Shown: in pieces, positions 7,845 through 15,814 of the stretch | How the letters are laid out: every line of letters begins with the position of its first letter | Numbering within the stretch: position 1 is the stretch's first letter | NCBI GenBank assembly: GCA_017524805.1 | Contig: JAFXUX010000021.1 | Span: 1 to 40,166 of the forward strand | Direction: 5' to 3' | From: Candidatus Methanomethylophilaceae archaeon | GTDB taxonomy: Archaea; Thermoplasmatota; Thermoplasmata; Methanomassiliicoccales; Methanomethylophilaceae | DNA: 40,166 nt | Program-made: the position numbers and the translations under genes | Notes under the pieces: generated by a model | Told to the model about the DNA's origin: nothing | Databases searched by the model: none | Seen by the model: the letters and a program-made list of their open reading frames with translations, nothing else

Positions 7845-10727
7845 TTACTCGAGGAGTATGGCAGGCCTTCCTGGGGCAGCCACTTTGGATTTTCCCTGGG
7901 GATCGTAAAGACCATCGGCATCGGAATCAAAGACGGAAACCTCGGTCTTGAGTTCATCGCTGAAGAAAGCGGCGGCATTGCTGAGAAGAGCGAACTCATC
8001 GGTATTGACGATGGCTTTCTTGTCTTCGATGGAAGCCCTTCCGAAATCGATGGCAACCTTCTTGGCGAATTCAGACGCTGCCTTGCCCTTCGTTTTTATT
8101 CCATCATCCGACATGCAGCGCTTGGTCAGGGAAGGCACTGACAGTGTCCCGTCTTCCATCATCTCCAGCGCATATCCCATGACTTTCTTCTTCCAGCTGG
8201 GGGAGACATACAGAATCGTGCGTTTGGGTTCGATCTTGGAGATCTTCCTGACCTCGGCGACGTCGGACATGATGTCGCGGATGAGGTTCTCGCTGTATTC
8301 GGCCGAACCGGATATCCTGCTCTCGTCAGCCTCGGGGAACTGGCCGGCGGAGACCAGACCTTCGAAGCCTGCCATCTCCCAGAGTTCCTCGGCGATGTGC
8401 GGGGTAACAGGCATCATGGCCTGGATCCAGATCCTCAGAGCCTCTTTGATAGCCTTCCCGCTGCATCCTCCGCGTCTGCTGGACCATTTCATGTCGTTGA
8501 GCATATCGAAATAGACTATGGTGCACATCTGCCTGAGCTCATAGCCCTCCATGGCCTGGCGGATCTCTTTGATGTGGGTGTTGAACTTGGATATGAGCCA
8601 GGCGTCCATCGGACCCTCCGGGGAACCGCTGCCTGCGATTAGCTCCTGGACGAACGAGGCTATCCTCTCGATCCTCTGCTTGTACATCATGACAGCGTCC
8701 TCGCTCCATTCCACGTCGACGAACATAGACGCTATGTGGGCGTAATAGAGCCTCATGGCATCTACGCCGAATTTGGCGGCCGCGCCCGGGATGGGCTGGG
8801 CCCCGCCTTTCGACTTGGAGATCTTGTCGCTGTTCTTCCCGGTGACGTACCAGTTCACGGTTATTCCGCGGGGCCACATCTCCTCGGGGAGTATGGCCAC
8901 ATGGTTGAAGAGGAACCCAGGGAAGTGGACGGTCATGTGCTCTTTCCCTCCGAGGTTGATGTCCAGAGGGTACCAATAGAGGACATCCTTCCTGATCTTC
9001 TCGAGAAGGACTTCGGAGACGCCGGTGCGGGAGGAAACAGCTTTTTTGTCCCCTTTTCCGAGTATGACGTAATCGAAGAACTCCTCGGTCATCTGCTCTG
9101 GCTTGAGCCTGCCGTCGTTCGCATAAAGCGAGATGAGATAGTAGACTGGATACAGGGTGGAATCGGAAATCGCTTCTATAACCCACTTGTCGTCGAACGG
9201 GAACCTGGTGCCGAGCCAGTTGCCCTGCCTTACGCAAGCCCTTTCCCTGTACCAGTTGAGGACTGAATGGACGTTGTCCCTGTATTCCTGGGGGTTGATG
9301 TCCATGGTCTTGCAGTGCTCGGACGTCTTCTCGGTGAGTTCTTTATCAGCATAGTTGATGAACCACTGGTCGTCCAGCCTCTTTATGTGGACGCGGGCGC
9401 CGCATCTGCAGACGACTTCCTCGTTGAGATCGCGGAAAATCTCGGCCTCGCCGGAATCGATCATGGCCTGGCGCATCTTGTCTTTGGCCTCCTCAACGCG
9501 CATCCCGGCGTATTCTCCGCAGACGGCCTTCATGCGGCCCATGTGGTATCCATCCTTGTAGACCTGCTTCTTGGCCTCGACCAGCCTCGGATCGCCTGGA
9601 CGCTCGATTCCCATGCGTTTGATGATGTCCTCGGCGGGGAAATCGCCGTACCCTTTCATCTCGATGATTGAGATGGGAACCACGGAATCGATTAGCTCTT
9701 GCGAAAGTCCGTACTCTTCCCTGAACTTGGGATCTTTCTTGACTTCCTGGAGCGAAATCCAATCGTCCGGCGCATCGGAAGGGACGGATGTTACCAGCCC
9801 GGTTCCCACATCCGGATCGCAGAACGATGCCGGGAGCACGGGAATCTCTTTGTGGACCATGGGGGCTTCGCACATCCATCCGATCATGTCTCTGCCGGGG
9901 ATGATGCCAACGTCCTCCACGCCGTCCATCTGGAGCGGAATCTTCTCGGCGGCCTGCGGGGAGACGATCCAAACCTCGCCGTCCTTCCTGATTCTCCTGT
10001 ACTCCACCGACGGGTTCACCCAGAAGCAGACCTGGCCATAGACCGTCTCAGGTCTGAGAGTCGCCGCGACGAGGTATTCGTCCCCGTGCCTGAATTTAAG
10101 GAGAGTGTACTCCTGGGTCTCGGCCCTGCCGCCCTTGGAAAGGTCAGTCTCAGAAGGATCGACCGCCACAGGTCCGCAATTAGGGCAGACGGTTGCGTAA
10201 TAGGGCTTTTGGATGAGCAGATGGGCATCATTGAGCTTCCTGAACTGCCATTCGATGAATTTGGCGTAATCAGGATACAAAGTGCAGGTGAATCTCCTCC
10301 AATCGGCGAGGAAACCGAACCTCTTCCAATACTCGTTGACGTAGACGTCATTGAAGAACTCGATGACGGACATCGGTTTCCCGAGCTCGGGGATCTTCTG
10401 CTCCGGACAGCCGTTCCTGAGCAGATAATCGACGGTTTTCTCGTCTCCCCTGGCGATCTTGCTGGCAAGACTGATCCCTCCGTTTCCGGTGGCGTGAGTG
10501 CCGACGGGAAACAGGACATTGTACCCAGTCATACGCTTGTATCTGCCGATCGCATCGACATATGAATAACCTCTGAGGTGTCCGACGTGCAGATATCCAG
10601 TTACGCCGGGATAAGCGAAAATGAGCATGAATTTCTTTTTCGAATCGTCAGGCTCAGATTTGTCCAGATTCGCCTCAATCCAACGGGTCTGCCATTTTTT
10701 TTCGATGCTTCCATAGTCGATTTCCAT
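7845..10727 (-). CDS. leuS: Leucyl-tRNA synthetase (archaeal type)
   Basis: Class Ia synthetase charging tRNA-Leu. The 960-aa protein has the archaeal/eukaryal layout: HVGH at residues 47-50 (HIGH motif), a zinc-finger-like pair CPNC in the N-terminal half and CRCG further on, a CP1 editing insertion, KISKSKGG near residue 635 (KMSKS), then the anticodon-binding helical domain and a C-terminal extension. Length and start (MEIDYGSIEKKWQ) match archaeal family members. It is a single-gene transcript with a TATA element at 10758-10775 and a hairpin terminator downstream. A cognate tRNA-Leu gene lies about 5 kb away. Confidence 0.96.
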   Translation of the reverse strand: MEIDYGSIEKKWQTRWIEANLDKSEPDDSKKKFMLIFAYPGVTGYLHVGHLRGYSYVDAIGRYKRMTGYNVLFPVGTHATGNGGISLASKIARGDEKTVDYLLRNGCPEQKIPELGKPMSVIEFFNDVYVNEYWKRFGFLADWRRFTCTLYPDYAKFIEWQFRKLNDAHLLIQKPYYATVCPNCGPVAVDPSETDLSKGGRAETQEYTLLKFRHGDEYLVAATLRPETVYGQVCFWVNPSVEYRRIRKDGEVWIVSPQAAEKIPLQMDGVEDVGIIPGRDMIGWMCEAPMVHKEIPVLPASFCDPDVGTGLVTSVPSDAPDDWISLQEVKKDPKFREEYGLSQELIDSVVPISIIEMKGYGDFPAEDIIKRMGIERPGDPRLVEAKKQVYKDGYHMGRMKAVCGEYAGMRVEEAKDKMRQAMIDSGEAEIFRDLNEEVVCRCGARVHIKRLDDQWFINYADKELTEKTSEHCKTMDINPQEYRDNVHSVLNWYRERACVRQGNWLGTRFPFDDKWVIEAISDSTLYPVYYLISLYANDGRLKPEQMTEEFFDYVILGKGDKKAVSSRTGVSEVLLEKIRKDVLYWYPLDINLGGKEHMTVHFPGFLFNHVAILPEEMWPRGITVNWYVTGKNSDKISKSKGGAQPIPGAAAKFGVDAMRLYYAHIASMFVDVEWSEDAVMMYKQRIERIASFVQELIAGSGSPEGPMDAWLISKFNTHIKEIRQAMEGYELRQMCTIVYFDMLNDMKWSSRRGGCSGKAIKEALRIWIQAMMPVTPHIAEELWEMAGFEGLVSAGQFPEADESRISGSAEYSENLIRDIMSDVAEVRKISKIEPKRTILYVSPSWKKKVMGYALEMMEDGTLSVPSLTKRCMSDDGIKTKGKAASEFAKKVAIDFGRASIEDKKAIVNTDEFALLSNAAAFFSDELKTEVSVFDSDADGLYDPQGKSKVAAPGRPAILLE

Positions 10728-10757
10728 GATGGCCCTGCCTTCTTCCCTTTCCTGAAA

Positions 10758-10775
10758 GTAATATTATTATTATAG
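10758..10775 (-). promoter_or_regulatory. AT-rich TATA element for leuS
   Basis: On the minus strand CTATAATAATAATATTAC lies 31-48 nt before the leuS start. It is the only strong TATA-like stretch upstream of leuS and implies a leader of roughly 10-20 nt. Confidence 0.5.
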
Positions 10776-10972
10776 TCTCCGCCAAAGAGCTATTGACACA
10801 GTCGCTTCTGATCGTCGGACTGAGCCAGAATTAATGATAAGACGCAGATGACAACGAAATTTCAAAAACAATAAAATTGTATTTACAAGAGCATTTAAAT
10901 GTCAAAAAATAGAATATCCAATGATTTTGAAAGAAATTGCAGTCTTTTCTGCTTGTCATCCGCGTAAGGCAG

Positions 10973-10985
10973 AATTTAAATATCG
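10973..10985 (+). promoter_or_regulatory. TATA box of the RHH / FtsZ-like operon
   Basis: AATTTAAATATCG would place the transcription start near 11005, about 45 nt before the translation start, so this operon has a leader, unlike many neighbours. Confidence 0.55.
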
Positions 10986-10987
10986 CC

Positions 10988-11008
10988 TAGCTGATGTGTT
11001 TACAGCTA
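10988..11008. promoter_or_regulatory. Inverted repeat TAGCTG-N9-CAGCTA (operator candidate)
   Basis: A perfect 6-bp inverted repeat with a 9-nt spacer lies just downstream of the TATA box and spans the predicted transcription start. It is a plausible binding site for the RHH protein encoded directly downstream. Confidence 0.4.
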
Positions 11009-11014
11009 ATCCCA

Positions 11015-11027
11015 AACGCTAAGCGTT
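11015..11027. promoter_or_regulatory. Palindrome AACGCT-A-AGCGTT (operator or leader hairpin)
   Basis: A perfect 13-bp palindrome in the predicted leader, about 22 nt before the RHH gene start. Compact palindromes like this are typical RHH operators; in RNA it could only form a weak hairpin. Confidence 0.4.
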
Positions 11028-11048
11028 AGGTAAGCGGAGTGTGCCGAA

Positions 11049-11417
11049 TTGACGGATGACGGAATGAAGATCACAATCAGGGTGGGTCCCGATGAGATAC
11101 AGCTCATCGAAGACTACATGGATCAGTTCCACGTTGGGAACAGATCTGACTTCATCCGCGATGCCATCAGAGGCTACATAAACTTCAGAAGAAACGAAAC
11201 GGGATCCACCAGCAACTCGGATGTCGGGGGAATATTCATCCACCTCAGCGATCTGCATCTGGAGATTCTCGCCAACCTTAAGAAGATGGGCATTTGCCTG
11301 TCTGAAGAGGAATTCATCAGGAAATGCGTCATCGACGCCATAATGCCCAAAGAAGCAGAGAACAAAGCCATCGACGAAGCTTTCGCTTCAGCTCAAAGTT
11401 CGACCACATACAGATGA
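11049..11417 (+). CDS. Tandem ribbon-helix-helix regulator (CdrS-like context)
   Basis: 122-aa putative DNA-binding regulator. Residues about 6-45 form a classic RHH unit: strand MKITIRVG, helix DEIQLIEDYMDQF, turn, helix SDFIRDAIRGYI. Residues about 62-100 look like a second unit (strand GIFIHLS, helix DLHLEILANLKKMG, helix SEEEFIRKCVIDAI), so one chain may carry two RHH units. The start is TTG 11049 or ATG 11064. The gene overlaps the FtsZ-family gene downstream by ATGA. In haloarchaea the short RHH regulator CdrS is co-transcribed with ftsZ2 and controls cell division; the same pairing here suggests a related role, which is inference from gene order and fold. Confidence 0.8.
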   Translation: MTDDGMKITIRVGPDEIQLIEDYMDQFHVGNRSDFIRDAIRGYINFRRNETGSTSNSDVGGIFIHLSDLHLEILANLKKMGICLSEEEFIRKCVIDAIMPKEAENKAIDEAFASAQSSTTYR

Positions 11418-12172
11418 AGGGAAAGCAGATGGAAAACGACTCCAACCTAGTAAACGACTTGAAAAGAAGGGATGCACTCATGACGGCGAACGAAAATGGC
11501 AGCACGGATTGCCCGCGCATAGCTGTGGTTGGCGTTGGAGGAGCGGGATGCAACGTCATCTCCTCTTTCAGTGGAAGGGAATGCCAAGTGGATACCATAG
11601 CTATAAACACGGACAGAAAGGCTCTCGAAAAGACCGAAGCAGACAAGAAAATCTACATCTGCAAAGAGGTCCTCAAGGGAGAAGGCACGCGCGGAGACGC
11701 CAACCTCGGCAAAAAGTGCGCTGAATGCCACATAGAAGAGATCAGGGATGCTCTCTTCGGATACGAATACGTGTTTGTCGTCGCCGGCCTTGGCGGGGGA
11801 ACGGGCAGCGGCGCCATGCCGATAGTCATCGATTCGGCGGCTATCGGCGGCGCGGAAACATCTGCGATAGCGATCAAGCCTTTCTTCTTTGAAGGGGAGA
11901 GGAAAGAGCTTGCGGCAAAGGCCTACAGACGCGTGCAAGCCGTATGCAGGAACTCTTGCCTGGTCGACAACAACCTGATCATGTCGCTGGAAGAGGATTG
12001 CGATCTGAACACCGCATTCTCGAAGGTGAACGAAGGCATCGTAGATCACATAGCTGAGTTCGCGAAATCCGTCGAAATCAACTCCCCGAGCAAGAAACGC
12101 ATTTCAGACATCAAACCCAGCAGAACCGAAAGAACAGGCATCATACCCTTGGGCCTGCTCGTATGCGCTTGA
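11414..12172 (+). CDS. FtsZ-family GTP-binding domain protein lacking T7 loop and C-terminal domain
   Basis: 252-aa tubulin/FtsZ homologue. It keeps the nucleotide-binding half: VVGVGGAGCNV at residues 38-48, AINTDRKALE, GEGTRGDANLGKK, and the tubulin signature AGLGGGTGSG at 124-133, then IKPFFFEGERK. It ends soon after the helix that in FtsZ leads into the T7 loop; the catalytic N-x-D-x-x-D loop and the entire C-terminal domain are absent, replaced by a short basic tail (SPSKKRISDIKPSRTER). Normal FtsZ has about 350-400 residues. No downstream frame continues the fold, so this is not an obvious frameshift. Starts at ATG 11414 (overlapping the RHH stop) or ATG 11429. It may cap or regulate true FtsZ filaments. 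Confidence 0.85.
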   Translation: MKGKQMENDSNLVNDLKRRDALMTANENGSTDCPRIAVVGVGGAGCNVISSFSGRECQVDTIAINTDRKALEKTEADKKIYICKEVLKGEGTRGDANLGKKCAECHIEEIRDALFGYEYVFVVAGLGGGTGSGAMPIVIDSAAIGGAETSAIAIKPFFFEGERKELAAKAYRRVQAVCRNSCLVDNNLIMSLEEDCDLNTAFSKVNEGIVDHIAEFAKSVEINSPSKKRISDIKPSRTERTGIIPLGLLVCA

Positions 12173-12196
12173 ACTGACGCTTCATTTTTCCCCTGG

Positions 12197-12230
12197 CAGG
12201 GGGGCGCCGCTCCCCTGTACTCTCTGTTTT
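12197..12230 (+). terminator. Terminator after the FtsZ-like gene
   Basis: CAGGGG (12197-12202) and CCCCTG (12212-12217) form a 6-bp stem followed by TACTCTCTGTTTT, 25 nt past the stop. Confidence 0.5.
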
Positions 12231-12312
12231 CTTGTCTGAACCTCAAGGAAATCATCATTGTGCAAACGCATAAAATCGCGTCAAATTGCGATAAATCGAT
12301 GGCACAAACCGC

Positions 12313-12358
12313 TTGTCGGACAAATTAAATGCCCATAAGAGTTTGTCTTACGGACAAA
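12313..12358. promoter_or_regulatory. Two TTGTC..GACAA palindromes flanking a TATA-like stretch
   Basis: TTGTCGGACAA (12313-12323) and TTTGTC-TTACG-GACAAA (12342-12358) share the same half sites, with centres about 32 bp apart, roughly three helical turns. Between them lies CAAATTAAATGC, a possible TATA box. The convergent genes on both sides end here, so no annotated gene needs this promoter. Confidence 0.35.
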
Positions 12359-12393
12359 AACGCGTGTCTTCCTATGAAATTGCCCTGAAAATG

Positions 12394-12425
12394 AGAGATA
12401 AAAGGGGGCCGCCCAAAAACTGGGC
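12394..12425 (-). terminator. Terminator after iorB
   Basis: On the minus strand GCCCAGTTTTTGGGC (12411-12425) is followed by GGCCCCC and then TTTTATCTC, about 10 nt beyond the iorB stop. Confidence 0.5.
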
Positions 12426-12435
12426 AGCCTCGGTT

Positions 12436-13026
12436 TCATTGGGATGCGGCCTGGTAACCCATCTCGAAAGCCTTGGAGTTCAGATCCCTGAATTTTTCCG
12501 GGACCTGCTCCATGAGGACCTTAAGAAGCACATCCTTGGGGATAGGGAACCCTTTGACGGCCGACATCGCGCCGATCATGACGGCATTGGCGGCGACGGC
12601 TTTCCCGGCTTTGATGGCTATGTCCGTGGCATCGATCGTCTTGAGGTTGGGGGCCAGAGACCTGACCGCGGATACGATGCTGTCGACCGGGGGATATTCC
12701 TCGAACCCGGCGGCGACCATAGAAGGCAGAACCGGGTCGAGATTCATCAGCACAGTCGTATCCTTGTTCCCGAGGGGAAGGCTCCTGCATGTTTCCACAG
12801 GCTCGAATCCGAGTATCATATCGGCGGATCCTGCGGCCTCCAACGGGCTTGCGACCCCGTCTCCGAAGCGCACGGTGGAGAGGACGCTTCCGCCCCTCTG
12901 GGCCATCCCGTGGACTTCGCTCATGGCGACGTCATAACCCATCTGCATGGCGGCGTTTCCGAGCACCATCGACGCGAGAAGGACGCCCTGTCCGCCCACT
13001 CCGACTATCTGGACTGTGTATTTCAT
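12436..13026 (-). CDS. iorB: Indolepyruvate ferredoxin oxidoreductase, beta subunit
   Basis: 196-aa gamma-type subunit of the 2-oxoacid:ferredoxin oxidoreductase superfamily. With IorA it oxidatively decarboxylates aryl pyruvates to aryl-acyl-CoA with ferredoxin as acceptor; in methanogens it can also run in the biosynthetic direction. Visible: YTVQIVGVGGQGVLLASMVLG at the N-terminus and SEVHGMAQRGGSV near residue 40, the family signature. The ATG at 13026 overlaps the iorA stop (ATGA), which fixes the start; the frame is open further upstream only as a shadow of iorA. The hairpin terminator follows. Confidence 0.93.
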   Translation of the reverse strand: MKYTVQIVGVGGQGVLLASMVLGNAAMQMGYDVAMSEVHGMAQRGGSVLSTVRFGDGVASPLEAAGSADMILGFEPVETCRSLPLGNKDTTVLMNLDPVLPSMVAAGFEEYPPVDSIVSAVRSLAPNLKTIDATDIAIKAGKAVAANAVMIGAMSAVKGFPIPKDVLLKVLMEQVPEKFRDLNSKAFEMGYQAASQ

Positions 13027-14837
13027 CTTCTCACCTCGATCGCCCCTCTGGGGCAGACGGAAGCGCACATGCCGCAGCCTATGCATTGGACCGGGTCAGG
13101 CGTGATTTTGCCGTCCTTTTTGAACAGAGCCGGGCATGCGATCGTCTTCAGGCAGGTTCCGCAGCCGTTGCATTTGTTTTGGTCGATGACGCAGACGCCG
13201 GGGACCAGCTGCTTGCTCTTCTTGAGCTCGAGAGGGCAGGGGCATTTAGAAATGATGACGGCGACCCCTTCGAACGCCAGGGCATCCCTGAAAGTCTGCG
13301 TGGCCGATTTGACGTCATATGGATTGACCGTCCTCACGAATTCCACGCCTATGCCTTTGACCATCGATTCGATGTCTATCGGCTTGGTGGAAACGCCTCC
13401 GAAATCCCTTCCGGTTCCGGGGTTAGGCTGATGCCCTGTCATCGCGGTCGTGCGGTTGTCCAGGATGACCATGACTATGCGATGCCTGTTGAACAGAGCG
13501 TTGACCAGAGGCGGAACACCTGCGTGGAAGAACGTGGAATCGCCCATGAACGCGACCGCGCGCTGATCGGTGGATCTGTCGAAACCTCCCGCGGCTCCGG
13601 CGCCTCCGCCCATGCAGATAATGAAATCGGCGGCCTGGAAGGGGGGCTGGACCCCGAGAGTATAGCATCCGATATCCGAGCAGTAGATGACGTCCTCCTT
13701 TCCGGCGGCCCTCTTGGCGGCGGCGAACATGCCTCTGTGGGGACATCCCGCGCATAGGGTCGGCGGCCTGCTGGGAAGATCCATCTTGGGAACGGACAGA
13801 GGCTCGGGGAATTCCTTGACCTTTACGAATTCGGATATGCCTTTCAGAGTGTCCGGAGAGTATTCCCAGGCCCTCGGCAGATGGCCGGTCCTCTTGCCGT
13901 AAACCGGGACTGTGATGCCGTTCTGGGCGCAGATCCTGAGAACCTGATCCTCGACGAACGGCTCCAGCTCCTCGGCAACTATGACCAGCCTCTTGGATTT
14001 GACGAAATCGGCGATCTTCTTCTCGGGCAGAGGGTTGGTGAATCCCAGCTTGAGTATAGAAACCCCGGAAACAAACTCCTTGACGTACGTATACGCCACG
14101 CCCGAGGCTATGATGCCTATGTCTCCCTCTCCTTCGACGAAATTCAGCGGCGATTTCTCCGAGAGATCCGAGGCCTTGGCATACTTCTCGAGTATTACCT
14201 TCCTGTTGAGCCTCGCGTAGGCAGGTATGTTTACGAATCTCTTGACGTCCCTGTCGAAATGGCCTGCGGTCTTCCTCTCGGATATGGGTCCGAACTCGAC
14301 TATTCCCCTGGCATGGTTCATACGGGTGGTAGTCCTGAAAAGCAGAGGCATCTCCAGCTCCTCCGAGACCCTGTAGGCCTCCGCCACCATGCTCCGCCCT
14401 TCGGCAGGAGTGGAAGGCTCCATCATAGGCATCAGAGCCAGGACGGAATAATACCTGTTGTCCTGCTCGTTCTGAGAGCTGTGGGCAGACGGGTCATCCG
14501 CGCTCATGATTAGCATTCCGCCCCTGACGCCGGCGTATGCCAGTGTCATCATAGGGTCGGCGGCTACGTTCAACCCGACATGCTTCATGAAAACGAACGA
14601 TCTCACCCCTGAGGAAGCGGCCGCGGCAGAGACCTCCACGGCGACCTTCTCGTTGGTGGAGAACTCAAAGTACATTCCCGTATCGGAGGAAATCTTCTCC
14701 AGGATATTGCCTATCTCCGAAGATGGCGTGCCGGGATACGTCGAAGCGAATCCCACTCCGGCCTCGATCAAGCCGCGAGTTATCGCCTCATTTCCAAGGA
14801 GGAGCTGTTTTCCCCCTTCGCTGAGCAGATTTACCAT
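13023..14837 (-). CDS. iorA: Indolepyruvate ferredoxin oxidoreductase, alpha subunit
   Basis: 604-aa catalytic subunit. In order: a pyrimidine-binding TPP domain (STYPGTPSSEIG near residue 35), a transketolase C-like domain, a PP-binding TPP domain with GDSTFFHAG and ILDNRTTAMTGHQPNPG around residues 430-470, and a C-terminal ferredoxin domain with two [4Fe-4S] motifs (CNGCGTC and CIGCGMCASVCPRGAI), the last ending a few residues from the stop. A Shine-Dalgarno-like GAGGT lies 7 nt before the ATG, and a TATA box is at 14856-14868. The gene overlaps iorB in an operon. Cofactor residues look complete. Confidence 0.95.
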   Translation of the reverse strand: MVNLLSEGGKQLLLGNEAITRGLIEAGVGFASTYPGTPSSEIGNILEKISSDTGMYFEFSTNEKVAVEVSAAAASSGVRSFVFMKHVGLNVAADPMMTLAYAGVRGGMLIMSADDPSAHSSQNEQDNRYYSVLALMPMMEPSTPAEGRSMVAEAYRVSEELEMPLLFRTTTRMNHARGIVEFGPISERKTAGHFDRDVKRFVNIPAYARLNRKVILEKYAKASDLSEKSPLNFVEGEGDIGIIASGVAYTYVKEFVSGVSILKLGFTNPLPEKKIADFVKSKRLVIVAEELEPFVEDQVLRICAQNGITVPVYGKRTGHLPRAWEYSPDTLKGISEFVKVKEFPEPLSVPKMDLPSRPPTLCAGCPHRGMFAAAKRAAGKEDVIYCSDIGCYTLGVQPPFQAADFIICMGGGAGAAGGFDRSTDQRAVAFMGDSTFFHAGVPPLVNALFNRHRIVMVILDNRTTAMTGHQPNPGTGRDFGGVSTKPIDIESMVKGIGVEFVRTVNPYDVKSATQTFRDALAFEGVAVIISKCPCPLELKKSKQLVPGVCVIDQNKCNGCGTCLKTIACPALFKKDGKITPDPVQCIGCGMCASVCPRGAIEVRR

Positions 14838-14855
14838 CTGATTGACCTCTTGCGC

Positions 14856-14868
14856 GTATATAATAAAT
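14856..14868 (-). promoter_or_regulatory. TATA box of iorAB
   Basis: On the minus strand ATTTATTATATAC lies 19-31 nt before the iorA start. The divergent TATA box for the QueG-like gene (GATTTATAAG, 14951-14960) is about 90 bp away. Confidence 0.55.
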
Positions 14869-14907
14869 CAGAGTTATAACTGGTTCGCAGGCAATAATGC
14901 TCAAAAA

Positions 14908-14954
14908 ATCAGGGACATATTAGGGCTAATCAGGGCAACTCTGATGTCTCTGAT
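14908..14954. promoter_or_regulatory. Imperfect inverted repeat between divergent promoters
   Basis: ATCAGGGACAT (14908-14918) is matched by ATGTCTCTGAT (14944-14954), 10 of 11 positions complementary. Between them a further ATCAG..CTGAT pair occurs (ATCAGGGCAACTCTGAT). The array sits between the iorAB and QueG-like promoters and is a good candidate for a shared operator. Confidence 0.45.
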
Positions 14955-14995
14955 TTATAAGAAAAACATTTGAATCCAGCAGGGCATCAGCACCC

Positions 14996-15814
14996 GTGGA
15001 TTCCGAAGAGGTTATGGGGCGTATCAGGGACGTGGCGCGCTCAATGGGTATAGCGGATATCGGCGTGGCATCAGCGGATGCTTGGGACGACGACCCCGAA
15101 GGCAGAAGCCCGAAGGACCTGATGTCATCGTGCAGATCGGTGATCGTAATAGGGATACCTCTCCCCAAGACGATAACGGATACCGCACCATCGAGCTATT
15201 ACAGCCACCTTTATTCCGTCGTCAACTCGAGCCTGGACAACGCCTCGGAGAGGATCGCTTTGGAATTGGGCATGCTGGGATTCGATGCGATCTACGTGCC
15301 CAGAGACGGTTACAAAGGGATCAAAGGCCTCAGAGCCTGCATGGGATCTTTCTTCTCGCATAAGCAGGCCGCATATTATGCCGGCATGGGATCGTATGGC
15401 ATCAACGGATTGGTGCTGACAGAGAAATATGGGCCCAGAATCAGATTCTCCTCCGTCCTGACTTCAGCCGAAATACCGTCTGACGCACCATCCGAAAAAG
15501 AATTGTGCATCAAATGCGGGAGATGCGCCGAGAATTGCCCGGCCAAGGCGATATCAGACGGAAAGATAGATAGGAGCGCGTGTCTGGACCGCAACGAAGA
15601 GCTCAGCAAACATGGCATATCACCATGCGGAAAATGCATGGCAGTCTGTCCTATCGGAAACATTAAGACAGCGCCGATGTCGCAGAAAGGACGCGACAAT
15701 GTCGCAAGATTCGTTTACCGACGCAATTTATATAATTCAAACAGGCATCGAGTTGAATCAAGCAGAGGTTGTCAAGCTCGGTCAACGACGCAGGACTTAG
15801 GATCCTGTCCCTAG
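14996..15814 (+). CDS. QueG-like 4Fe-4S protein (epoxyqueuosine reductase family)
   Basis: 272-aa protein with the N-terminal region of the QueG/reductive-dehalogenase-like superfamily (VIVIGIPLPKT, RDGYKGIKGLRACMGSFF, YYAGMGSYGINGLVLTEKYG) and two [4Fe-4S] motifs, CIKCGRCAENCPAKAI and CGKCMAVCPIG. Bacterial QueG completes queuosine; archaeal short homologues have no proven substrate. GTG 14996 follows the TATA box GATTTATAAG by about 40 nt; ATG 15014 is an alternative. The frame runs 53 nt into the tRNA-Leu gene and ends at a TAG inside its variable arm. The last 35 or so residues contain no domain and overlap the tRNA promoter, so the natural C-terminus may have been lost or extended. Confidence 0.8.
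   Translation: MDSEEVMGRIRDVARSMGIADIGVASADAWDDDPEGRSPKDLMSSCRSVIVIGIPLPKTITDTAPSSYYSHLYSVVNSSLDNASERIALELGMLGFDAIYVPRDGYKGIKGLRACMGSFFSHKQAAYYAGMGSYGINGLVLTEKYGPRIRFSSVLTSAEIPSDAPSEKELCIKCGRCAENCPAKAISDGKIDRSACLDRNEELSKHGISPCGKCMAVCPIGNIKTAPMSQKGRDNVARFVYRRNLYNSNRHRVESSRGCQARSTTQDLGSCP
15727..15734 (+). promoter_or_regulatory. TATA box for tRNA-Leu
   Basis: TTTATATA is centred about 31 nt before the 5' end of the tRNA and lies inside the 3' end of the upstream protein frame. Confidence 0.6.

Larger units (their letters stand above)
10728..11048. other. Intergenic control region leuS / RHH-ftsZ-like operon
   Basis: No gene is seen in these 321 nt. It holds divergent promoters: the leuS TATA element at the left, an AT-rich stretch with ATTTAAAT near 10892, the TATA box of the RHH gene at 10973-10985 and two inverted repeats between that TATA box and the start codon. 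Confidence 0.6.

Noticed and set aside
12173-12312. A frameshifted C-terminal half of FtsZ downstream of the FtsZ-like gene
   Set aside because: No frame on the plus strand contains an N-x-D-x-x-D loop or FtsZ C-terminal motifs, and a terminator hairpin begins 25 nt after the stop.
12313-13757. Plus-strand frames across iorBA
   Set aside because: iorB and iorA have full cofactor motifs on the minus strand; the plus-strand frames show none and no start signal except the orphan palindrome region reported separately.
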